Shown here in pieces: positions 1 to 12,500 of a DNA stretch of 64,000 nt (positions are counted from its first letter, which is position 1; each line of letters opens with the position of its first letter). The position numbers and the translations under genes are program-made. Origin of the DNA: Nipponacmea schrenckii. Lineage: Eukaryota > Mollusca > Gastropoda > Lottiidae. The stretch lies in NCBI GenBank assembly GCA_030562195.1, contig JAUJPP010000003.1, positions 47,746,602 to 47,810,601 of the forward strand. Reading direction: 5' to 3'. Below the pieces are notes generated by a model, which was not told the origin of the DNA, ran no database searches, and worked only from the letters and a program-made list of their open reading frames with translations.

Positions 1-695
1 TTTTGACTAAGTCAAGGGCAATAACTAAAAAAACGTTCACCAAAAAATCTTCACTTTCCAAGATCTCATCAACATAAATGATGACACAAAATTTCAAATC
101 CAATGGAAATGTGATCTCTATCGCGTTCACAAGCCAAATTTGACGCGTTTTGACTTAAGTCAAGGGCAATAACTCAAAAATCGTTTATCGAAAAATCGCC
201 AATTCTAAACTTGTCCGAGATCTCTTCAATATAAATAATCACAGCAAGTTTCATTCAAATCCATTGAAAACTGTAGTCTCTATCGCGTTCACAAGCCAAT
301 TTTGACGCGTTTTGACTAAGTCAAGTGCAATAACTCAAAATCCGTTCATCGAAATATCTCCAATTTCGAACTTGTCCGAGATCTCATCAATATTAATGAT
401 TTCAGTAAGTTTCAATCAAATCCGATAAAAACTGTAGTCTCTATCGCGTTCACAAGCCAATTTTGACGCGTTTTGACTAAGTCAAGTGCATTAACTCAAT
501 AACTGTTCATCGAAAAATCGCCAAATTCGAACTTGTCCGAGATCTCATCAATATTAATGATCACAGCAAATCCGACAAACACTTTAGTCTCTATCGCGTT
601 CACAAGCAATAGTGGACGGGCGGAGGGACGGACGGACGGACAGTGGTGACGACATTATACGACCACATTATAATGTGGGCGTATAAAAATGAAAT
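1..695 (+). repeat. Pearl-like tandem-core repeat element, 3' part
   Basis: About four degenerate units of roughly 160 bp follow one another. Each carries a 'gactaagtcaagggcaata' type segment and a 'tctatcgcgttcacaag' type segment. They are followed by a (GGAC)n-like stretch at about 614-642 and a terminal hairpin at 656-685 (TATACGACCAC / GTGGGCGTATA). The left end lies outside the window. The same three-part layout recurs at 6389-7570 (inverted) and 52303-55680. This layout resembles the pearl elements described in bivalves, but the family name is inferred by analogy. It lies downstream of the ADAMTS stop codon. Confidence 0.75.
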
Positions 696-1440
696 ATAAA
701 GAACTGAATTCCCGTTTTCATGGTGATTAAATATGTTTAAAATTGAATGATTTCGGCCACTTTGATTTAAATGTATTCAAAATTCTACCTGGGGTAATGG
801 GATTTCACTAGAAGGTAGTCTAGTGAACGCAGCATGTAAAACCATGCCTTAAATTTATTTTATGTCTTTATGGAGCACTCATAGATCATATAATATTATA
901 TGATATCTATGGGAGCACTTACATAATTTGCTCATATTATATCCAATGGAATAATTTTAGTAGAGTTTTAAGGGAAAATTTAAATTTTTGAAGCTAAAAT
1001 CTTATTTATATATACTATATAAATTTCTGGGTCTCAAAAGATCACTTCACTTTAAAGGACAGAAATCGCACAAACGAACAGCAATAGGCAGAACGCAACT
1101 CATACAAAATATCATTTTGTAAATAATTGGCGAATTATAATAAAAAAATCAAATTTCGTTTTGTTTTTTCTGTATTATTTTCTGTTTTTGTGGGTTTTTT
1201 TAAATATATATATTTGACTAATAGAGTTACCAACGCATAAACATACGAGATACCTGGAGCTGTAATTTTATCACGATGTGTTTCACATGATATTTTCACG
1301 ATCCAAGAAGAGCATGTCTATAACAATAAACTTTTAACAAGGCTAGTCTTTCAAATACTCCAACCAGAATGCCAAGGTTTACAACGGCTTCAACAAACTA
1401 TGGTTGATAATCAACATCTGTTTTGACAAGTTATGCCACT

Positions 1441-4400
1441 TTATGAACGACGCCTATTTCTTCTTGTTCTTCTTGAACGGAATCTTCTTCGACGTTTGGA
1501 CTGTCGTCTGGCTTTGGCAAATCTCCGCAATGCAGCGATCCTACTGTATGCGGCACCCGTCAGTCTACTACACGACTTGCAGCACATTTTCTTAAAACCA
1601 CCAAATATACATTTTTTAGCATTTGCAGTTCTGCAGAAACTATATTTATCCTTTTCACAACGTGGTCGTCTGGGAGCTGTAATAAATCACAGGTATGTAT
1701 AACAATAACTATCATATAAATAATCATTACATTGGATGTAAGGTGTCTCTCTGGGTACCGCCTTGTGTATCTATTGTTTTGTAAGAGGTGATTATCCAAC
1801 ATTTTTCATGATCGTGTTGTATTACTAGAATGGGAAATCTCACATATGAGAGTATATTCCTGTCAGTGGTTAAGAGAAATCAACTTTTCCTGATAATGTA
1901 CTTACGCATGCATTTGCCTTTATTGCAGAATTTAGTAGAGGATGGTGGGTTATTAGAACAAAGATGGTCGTCAGTTTCATCTTCCTCATTTCCACAATAA
2001 ACTACTCTCTTCTCAATACCAGTTCCACACGTTTTGGAACACTAAGGATACATATAAAACTTCATTATGCTGGCCCACAATCTACCCATGTATTTTTAAT
2101 AGAAAGGAATTTGTTCATGACGAACTTAGTCATCTACATTAAATCATCTGCGTGACTGAAACCAAACTACTTTTTTAAACCGGAAACCCGTCTTCAATTG
2201 GTTTCACCAGTGTGCATCGTATGATTTAAAATTTAAGAAATTACAAGAGGGACAGAAAAGTACCCGTTAGGAATTTTGAATTACATGCGATAATTTATTT
2301 CAGGTATTAAAACCGCTGCTTATCAAAAGTACATCTAATTTCACCTCTTGCCATTCGCCAACTGTCCATTCCATTGGGCATTCGCCAAGGAAGCATTTCT
2401 TAATGTCGTCGGGTTTTAATTCTTCATTACAAAGATAGTCATCATAGTCTTCTTCTTCAACACCACAGAAAACATCTCTATAACTCACACCTTCTTCACA
2501 GGATTGTGAACACTGCAACAGAAAAATATGTTAATAGCTTCATCACACACATTAATGCCCATTACAAACAGAATTTATGCAGCAGCTAAAATATCTGTCA
2601 ATTTCAATCTCATTTGATTGTACATAATATACTACATCTGTAAATACACCATAAGACACCACGCAACATTAGATGATTTCCGATAATTACCACAGATTAA
2701 TAATGTTTCTGGCGTTATCAATGATAACTTACATCTGTCCAGTCTCCAGTTGACCACTCCAATGGACATTCAGCAAGAAAACAACCTCTAACACTGCCCG
2801 GTCTATAATTATCCACACACAGATGATCATCAAAATCTTCATTTTCTACTCCACAGTATACTGCCCTCGTCTCAACTCCACCACCACATGTCACAGAACA
2901 CTGAAAAGTTGCAAAGTTGGTTTTATCATTCATTTCATATGGATGATTTAGTGATAAGTAACATTCAACTCCACGATACATTATAAGCTAATCGCAATTA
3001 GTATTAGACTAAAGTCACACATTCATTCTCTCGTGTAGATCTTTCCTATATTTAAATCCAAATTTTTTGTTTCTTATTTCTATAATTTAAACCGCCTTTG
3101 AACGTCGCTATACATACAATTATAATGTCATGATCGTTGAAATTGACGATTATGAATCAACTGCGTGTCCTATGTCGTCTTTACCTCTTGCCATTCACCA
3201 ACTGTCCATTCCAAGGGACAGTCACCAAGAAAACATGGTTTAGTGTCGCTGGGTTTAAATTCCTCAACACAGCGATAATCGTCATAATCTTCTTCCTCAA
3301 CTCCACAGAAGACATTCCTGTATCGTAAACCTTCCCCACATGACTGAGAACACTGAAATAACGATTTCCAATAAGTATTACCCTCGTAATGATGCTTTAA
3401 ATAATAGTAGCCAGAAAGTTTACCGAACTAAAGTTATCATTCCAACAACAACAACAATGCGCTCAATTCATCCACTCCAGTAACGAATCTTATGCAATAC
3501 TTACATCTGTCCAGTCTTCAGTAGACCACTCTAATGGACATTCAGCGAGAAAACAATCGCTGACATCACCAGGCTTATCATTTCCAATGCACAGATGATC
3601 ATCAAAATCACCCTCTTCTCCACAATACACTGCTCTGGTCTCAACACCTTCGCCACATGTCTTCGAACACTAACATTTATCAAAAAAAATTACATTGTAA
3701 TGGGATTTGACACAAAATTTTCCAATTTCCGAAAATGTTTCTGTTGCGTAATTTATGAAGCTTATCGCGGCTATAGCGACAATTAAATAGTGCCATAGGG
3801 AACGCCTGGATGTTCCAAAAATAGCAAACCCTGTTTACTCATTAAAAAAAGGCTAGATAATACGTGGATGTTGTTGGTTCTCTAAATCTTATTTTTGCCG
3901 AATCAAAAAAATATTTACGAAATAAGTTTTAACCTACCAGGGACCACTCACCAACTGACCATTCCCGGGGACATTCGTGCCTATAACAATCTCTAACTGA
4001 ATCTGGTGCGTCCTGCTCTAAACACAGGAGATCATCAGATGGGTCATCTTTCTCACCACAGTAAACATTCCTGGTTTCTTCACCGTCTCCACACGTCACA
4101 GAACACTTGAATAAAGGGATTTTGTAAACATATGTTTACTGGTAAATAATTGAAACAGTTTATTAAAATTATTTAAATTTCTATATCTAGATCTATGTAC
4201 ATTTTTTGTACCATTCACACTGTTCGATTCAATTAATAAGAAACTCACCTCTGACCATTGTCCGATTGACCAATCCAAAGGACATTCTGTTTGAACACAT
4301 TCTTGTGTATCTGGTGGAGGATCGTCAAAGCAACCAGCAGAGTTACTGTTCTTGGCTCCACAATATACACCACGTGTTTGTGTTCCTGTGCCGCATGTAA

Positions 4401-6432
4401 CACTGCACTATAATCGAAAAGGAAGCTTGTATATGAGCAAACAAACACATGAGTATTACCATGTACCTGTTAAGCAGAACTGAGCCAGTCCCGACGGTCT
4501 GTCATAAATGAGAGATTTACAAAATCTAGTTTTATGACAGCGGAAGGGGTGTAACTCGAAATGTACTTAATAGTTTAGTCATTCGTTTTGGCGTGCAAAC
4601 CAGGAAAGGACGCTTTTGTATAGTTTGGCTTTCATCGTTATTATGCATATAAAAGTATGACTTTACGAGTAAAATCTAAAATACATGTACACACTATATG
4701 TCAATTTTCAATATTAATCTATTTATAGCATGTTGATCACGTAGAAAAATTAAATTAAAAACCAAACCTTTCCCCACTCTCCTACAGACCATTGTTCAGA
4801 ACATTGTTGAATATTACACGGTCTACTTTCATTTGGAGCTGGTATTTTGGAGCATTGGCTCTTATCCACCACTTCGTAAGTACCATCTTCAAGGTGTTGT
4901 TCACAAGCATAGAGTTCAGTTTGCTGACCCGATTCACCACACGTTGCCGAACATTCACTCCATTCATCTAACATCACCCAGTTAAAACTGAAAGTACTGC
5001 AAACTTGAATATAATTCAAAGCATAATGCACGTAATTAATAGAATATTTTCAGAAAAAGATAAAAAATTGTTACGTTTTTAGGTTCGAATGTAGATTCAT
5101 AAATAAAGTCAAAACCAAGTACAGTCGTCGATGCACTACACAGTATCATTACATAAAAGGTTGATGGATGACAAATATTTTATCATATACTTACACTAGT
5201 TGTGAACAATCTGGCCGATAACACATAGCAACATCAGCTCTTGGTTCATCTAAATAACTGCACATTTCATCATTAATACGCTTATCCGTGAATTTATCAT
5301 GACAAGCATACAATATCTTCTGAGTTCCTGAATTAAAAAAAAATAATCCAGAAGGTCAAAAACCAGCCCTTCTTTTAAACTTTCATCAGTATAATTCACT
5401 GTATATACACTAAGTCCAAACATTTTAACTGTCGAGTGCGTCTTCATAAAGTAGCAATACACCAATAATTTCACTTACCAGTTCCACAGGTTACAGAGCA
5501 TTCGGACCATTCCTTGAACTTCCATTTATATTTGATTTTCTCTAACGTGTGGTCATTTTTATCTATTGTATACTGATAGGTGATAGACGATGGTTTCAGA
5601 TACTTATCCGGATACATCTTTAAATATAAAATTCCATAGAATAACAAAAGGGTCTTTATTCTTCTAAATCGGACCTAAGTTTCAAACAAATTCTTAAGGC
5701 CGTTTCTTTAAATATATAGGAAATTTGTTTTCTCTCTTATAAATGTAATCATTGGCACATATCTTGTGTCAGGTAAATGGCGTCTCGATTTACTTGTTGA
5801 TAAGTCAATTCATGAGCAGTTTTACATGCCTCAAGCAAAACAAGAAACAAATCCCAAAACAATGTCTAAATGAAACTGAATTATTTCATACCATAACTTC
5901 AAGGTTTCTCTTAACCGGACCCTTCGTTGTTAATATTTCTTGTGTTGGTCCATTAACATACTCAAAAATGGCACCATTGGCTATGAACGTTCTTGAACGA
6001 ACTTTTTTCTTCTCGCCATTTAAATAAAAGATCTGATATTCGGGATCTTTTAAAGCTTGACAAATAAGAAATATCTAATTAGCAAAGTTATAAACCTGGC
6101 CTCTCTTGTGTATTCTCTAGATCCCTACACCTGCCATAGGAAGCAGATAAAAAACCGAAATTGATTACCTATGACAATACTCTTACATACATTCTTCAGT
6201 TAGGGTATAAAATCTGTGAGATTTGAGGTAAAGTGTACCAATTAAATGTAAGCTTGTATCTTAAAATGAATGCAGGACATGTGGAAGTCTGTAGACTAGT
6301 ACAAAGGTAGATCGTCACATCAATAATAACGGTGTTGCCATATAAATTACAACAGTCTTTAAAGCTTGGATCTATAACGAAGCACTTTTTATACGCCCAC
6401 ACATAAATGTGGGCTTATATTGTAGTCGCCCC

Positions 6433-6508
<76 letters not shown>

Positions 6509-9500
6509 CACAATTGTTGTGAACACGATAGAGACCACATTTCTTGATGGATTTTGACCAAATTTGGTGAGTGTGTTTGTTATAACCCAAGGAAGAAGCT
6601 TATTGAAAATCAGACAAATCGAAAAAATAAATTGATGGGTTATTGCCCTTGTTCTTGAAAACACATTCATTTTGCGTTCAAAAATGTGTTGTGGACATGA
6701 TAGAGAGATGGTTTCTGGATGGATTTTGACCAATTTCGGTGTGTGTGTTTGTAATCATCCAAGGATGAAGCCTTCTGCCCGCCTGTCTGTCTGTCCGTCT
6801 GTCTGTCCTTCTGCCTGTCCACAATTGTTGTGAACACGATAGAGACCACATTTCTTGATGGATTTTAATGAAACTTGGAATGAGTCTTTGTAATGACCCA
6901 AGGATGAAGCCTATCGAAAATGAAACCAATCGAAAAATATTTACTATGAGTTATTGCCCTTGTCCTAAAATTCCTTGTGAACACGATAGGGAGCCGGGTT
7001 CTTGATGGAATTTGGAAACTGTGAGTGTTTATACAAGATGCCCTATTGAAAATCAGACTAATCAAAAAATATTTATTGAGTTATTGCCCTTGTTCTTTAA
7101 AACGTGTTCACTTTATCAGTCTCTGATTCTTTGTAGACTTGATAGAGATCTGGTTTCTTGATAGATTTTGACAAAGCATGATTTGAGCCTTTTGAATTAC
7201 CCAAACAAGAAACCGATTGCAAATTTAGCTTACCGAAAAATATTTACTTTGAGTTATTGACTTTGTCCAGAAATTTCTTGTGAATACGATAGGAAGTTGT
7301 GTTCTTGATGTGTTTTGATGAAAGTTGGTGTATTTGTAACATCCTAAGGATGTATCCTATTGAAAGCCAGGCAAATAGAACATATCTAATAGAGTTATTG
7401 TTCTTTAAAACGTGTTAACACGTAAACGTGTTTACAAGTCAGAGAGGGCTGGTTTCTTCATGAAATTTGATGAAACTTAGTATGAGCCTTTGATAAGCCA
7501 CACAAAGAATATTCTTGTCCACCGCCCGAATAACTAAGGCTGCCAATGGTGGGCGTATTACGATGTGCCATCGCTATTTTAGCCTTATGGTCGATATATT
7601 GGAAATGTAAATGTTAAATACAAGTATGCACTTGGAATACCAGCTTCAGGTGCGTGCCAGTTTATTTCTGTCCTTTTGTCACCAGATTTAGAATGTATTA
7701 CCTAAAAAATGGGGTGACCTTTTATTTTTAGAAACTTCAACATGTGTTGCTCCATTTGGTACAAAAATAACTTGCTCGTACTCCTCGCCAGCTGTTGGGG
7801 TTTTATTGAAGGAACCCGAGACTGATTTACACTGACTTCCATCACCACCACAAACACCACATCGATCATTTGATTTAGTTGAGTTGACTATACTATCACA
7901 ACCTACGATCTGAAAGTAAAAGGCGAGTTAGTGACAGGGATAGAATGTTTACGTCTCGTTTCACTATGCTTTATATGTATGACTTGTAAGGAAAATTGCA
8001 TATTTCACTGGGCAAGCAATGGATACCTACCATACATTTACCATGAACACAGATGTCGTCGGTGTCACTATAGGTACATGGTGTGCCATCTTCGACATCT
8101 ATATCTATGGTCAATATTTCTCGTGATTGTTCTGATATACAAGTGCTTTTACAGTATTCTTTGGCTGAAAAAAAAACATAATAAATTATTGTTAAGGAGT
8201 ACCTTTTTTTCCATCCCCTCTTATATGCTTCTTCATACATACATTAACTTACGTCTATCTGTATAGTAAGGTTGCCAGTTGTGCTCCCCAGGTCGTATGT
8301 TCATATCATTCCACACTGAACATTGTAAAGCTCGATCATCAACGTAATTGGTACATTTCTGTAAAATAAATCAACGTTGAGGTTGAAGAAATTAGAAAAG
8401 CGAGACCAATCACAAGGAATTTACAGATGAAGAAAATGATGTGTTGGACAACCATATTAAATTCAAAAGAATTTTCATCATTTATCATGAAATTGATACT
8501 TTTGTACATTTTTGCACTGAAACAGTAATAATTATCATAAATCGCCTGTAGAGTTCCCAAACCTAAACACTGAAGTACAATGCTACAAACGGTTATTTAA
8601 GTGCCAGGTGGATATTGTATATCGTGTGGTTAAACAAGGATTGCTTGTTGTTCATGAATGTCTAATGCCACCAATTCCATTCAGTTGTGCTCTCTGCATA
8701 CAGAGGTCCATGCAAACATCTTTTGGTGAAGCTATTGGCGAGAGTGGCGACGCCAGTCGAGGTATTATCGGGGGTTAAACAAACTTGCTTTTATCCCCGA
8801 TCGTAACCCTTCTATATAGACATATTTAGACTACAGATATATCAATAAATAAATTTACATTGTTCGTTCATTTAAAATATAATTGCACTAGAAAAACGTT
8901 ACTTCGGGTAAAGGTCGTCTGTTGGCTGTCGTCTAGTCACCAACTTCCCCTTGAGTAACGACATATGGTACATTGCCAAGCCAGTAGTGGTTGCTATCAA
9001 CAACATGGTTTTCATTATCAAATTAAATATTATTTACACCATGCAAAGACTAACAAATGTTTTGATCCCGATATTCCGGCAAAACAGCTACTTTCTTTAA
9101 ACGTGAATGACGTAATGTCACAATTCCATGACTCAAAAGATCGTACGAGGGAACTTCCGACGTTCATTGACCTTTTCAGTACACATTTCGTCAGCATGTT
9201 CGGAATAGCACCTTGCAAGTGAAACATGAATGGAAAAAACATGCACCAAACGTATTGAAGATAAATGGCAAGAAAACTTGTCAAACAAATTAAATAAACG
9301 ATTGGTTTCCATGGAAGGGACGATAATGGTCTTACCCGTCATGTTCGTAAGATCAAATCAACAGACTGAAAATGACTTGTCGGAGTGTCGGAGATGTCGG
9401 AGCATGTCGGAGAAACAAAGACACCGTTGCATACTCATTTTCTCAGATAAGGACAATATATTGTCTAAAGGTTTGTGAACAAATTTTTGTGTGTGAAATT

Positions 9501-12500
9501 TAGATATTACGGACGGACAGGGGCGACGACAATATAAGTCAACATGTGGGCGTATAAAAAAGAATAATAGAGGCAGAACCAATCAGTTTACAAAGATAAG
9601 CAACATGGCCACAGAACCTGTCTATAAACGCCTATTCTGCAACCTCCTGTATATATCTTAGTTTAAGGTCCAGTCCCATTGCCAATCACGCATAAATCAC
9701 ACATAAAATTGGTTTGTGCGTGATTGTTCGTGGAGAAATTTGTCATTTTTGGGGGTTGTGCGTGGTCAGAATCACCGATGAATCGCGTAAAAAGTGCGCA
9801 TGCATCACTTACAATCGCTGACAAAGAACGAATATTCCACGCACAACAGCGCACAAGCCCAATGGATCACGCATGAACAATTATTTATAATTTTTTGTAA
9901 GTGATTATAAGTTGAACATACGTGGATTGTGCGTGTTTTGTAAGTGATATGTGCGTGTTCTGTAAGTGATTCGTCAGTGATGTGCGTGCTAGGAGCTAAT
10001 TTCTGACGCACAAGCACTGACGGAACACTGACAGAACACGCACCTTCCACGTCCAATCTACGTACAAAATGCCGTATAATCGCACACGTTGTGCGTGGAA
10101 AAAATTTTGAACCGTTCAAAACCGGCGATCGCGCACAAACCCATCTCCACGTACAATTACTGACAAAAACTGATGCTCCACGTGTGAAACACGCATGATT
10201 TACGCACATCACTGACGAATCACGCACAAAGAAAATTTTATGCGCAGTTCATGCAATTCATTCGTGCAGTGGGACTTGGCCTTTAGGTTTTGATCGCATG
10301 TAGACTGTAATTATAAAAACACCTGTGTATAACTAGTTACAGATGAAATATAACGAGTAAAAATGATAAATATTGTCACGAGTTTGTTTACATTATGAAT
10401 ATGTCTGATGTCATTTTTTGTCGAGTGATTATGCTGAATAGTCTAGTTCTAAATCGTGACAGAATATTGGATAAATAATTGTTTTCTCTCATAACAATGG
10501 ACCAGAAACATTGTTTATGTGTATAAAATATTACATGAGTTTAGCGGCTGATAATTTCTAGATTATTTTTGAGTGTCGGAAATTGAATTTTGTTATTTTC
10601 AATATGAAGAATAACAGTAAAACTGAATGTTTGCTAAAATCCATTCAGTGCTTATTTGAATCTTCGTGTAATCAAGACTATAACTTTGCTCTGGAGATAA
10701 AATTCAAATGCAGAAATTATATTCCGAATAAACTGATGGTGTATTCCATATACGCAATAAAATCTAACAAAATGGTTCAATGAAACTTTGAATCTGATTT
10801 AATTTCACTTCCGATCAAAGAGGTCACAGTTGTTGATTTGTTCAGAATCAAGCCATCTTCAATTTCAATAGAAGCAGATAAATAGACTTACTTCTGATTT
10901 ACAAACATCCGTGATACTTTTTTCACCGTCACACTCTTTACCCCCATAGGCTGGACTGCAAAATACACATTCCTACTTAACGTATAGTATAATTTTGTAT
11001 AATTCATAATTAACTATATTTAACAAGATCTGAACCCACGCAAAGCTCAAATGCAATAAATATTAATTGGGATTGTCGTTCTGTAATATTCCTAAATGAT
11101 CCAATCTTTTGAATCGGATAAAACCTCGATTTTTTCCATCAAATTTTACTATGATCCCTTTTCTTTAAACAAAATAGAATAACAAATTGTTGGTATCTGG
11201 AATTTGTGATCAGTTCAGTGGATAATCTGTTTTGATTTTAGGGGACAAACAATTGAAATGTTAGTTGGTTTCACCTTGGATTGTCACAGTCTCGTGTTCT
11301 GTATCTCAGTCCAGTACCACAATCAGATGTACACTTGGTCCAAGGTGACCAATCTGCCCAATTACCGTCCCGTGGACTGAGATTACCAATGTAGATACAT
11401 CTGGAATTTACACAACTCTGGAAATAAAATTAGAAAATCTGAATAATACATCATTTAACATAACTGTTAACGGCAACACTTTGTGAACGTATCTACGTGT
11501 ACATCATGTACACTGCCTACCTAATTGAACTGGGTCTAATGTCTTCAGGTTTGTGAGATGCAGCCCAGTGCTATTAGGAACAGAATAACGTAGGACTCAA
11601 GTTCTCAATTGACATTTTAAAATCTTACCAACCTTATCCACACCACACGGTGTTCCATCTAACGATGGTCCTCTTTTAGTTCTGCATAAATTAGGAGTTC
11701 TTCGTTTACTGCACCATAACATAGCACAAGGATCCGGATAAAACTATAACAAAAATCAATTGATTACATTACGTTTGTTGTACATACATATCACAAGATG
11801 AAATGAAATGATGTTACTGTGAAATAGGGAGGAGTTTAAATGATATGAAAATGAACTGATTTTTAGTTTATAAAAATTAAGGCTGATAATAAATATTATA
11901 ATAAATGAAATGATTAGTATAGAAATGAGAGATATATGTACATGTAGTACAGAAAAATAGGTTATTACACTAAGTAGGGTAAGAGTTATATAAAGATTAT
12001 CTATGAAATAGGATAATATAGACAGGGAATAATAAAATGGAACTAGAACTCGTGAACGCTAATTAAGAACGTAGGTATTCTGAGAGGTGGAGGAATTGTG
12101 GGATGCCTGAAAAAAGATGAAAGTGAAGATCAAAATGAGAGACCGTTAGTTTGTATACCAAAATGAAAAGATACAGACGGTGCTTACTGCATGACAAACA
12201 CTAAATTCTTCACCAAATTCAAGTCGGCATTGATGTTCCAGACTCCAACCTTTACCTGGCAACTCTGGCACCTCCGGTAGATTTGGTAGTATATATGGAT
12301 CATCATTTAAACAATACAAGTAGCTGTAAAATAAGTACAAAATGACAGATTGATCTAAACGCATGACTTGTAACCACCAACACTGTGTGCAGAAGCCCCA
12401 TCTGTCAATATATTGGTTAAAGAACAACATGGTCATGAAAACTTATGCACATGAATTTAATGCAGCTAACACCTACTCTATGACTTCTTCCATTCTTTTT

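Noticed and set aside
1..600. Regularly spaced repeats that could suggest a CRISPR array (also 52750-54715)
   Set aside because: Units are about 160 bp, degenerate along their whole length and lack short repeats separated by unique spacers. The genome is animal and the repeats end in a microsatellite and hairpin.
6372..6849. Overlapping minus-strand open frames encoding TDRQ repeats
   Set aside because: They are translations of the (CTGT)n microsatellite and the pearl-like element and resemble no real protein.
7620..7701. A minus-strand frame (VIHSKSGDKRTEINW) that follows the ADAMTS exon 7909-7702 with an apparent one-base frameshift
   Set aside because: The donor GTAATA at 7701 joins in phase to the exon at 6055-5892 (LKDPEYQIFYLNG...), which gives the expected spacer sequence. 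No frameshift is needed.
8720..8812. Possible small hairpin (ATCGGGGG ... ATCCCCGAT) in an ADAMTS intron
   Set aside because: The stem is short and the loop long; it could be chance and no second copy was seen in the window.
10583..10783. 66-residue plus-strand open frame inside the ADAMTS intron
   Set aside because: It is AT-rich, matches no family and has no transcription evidence; likely chance.
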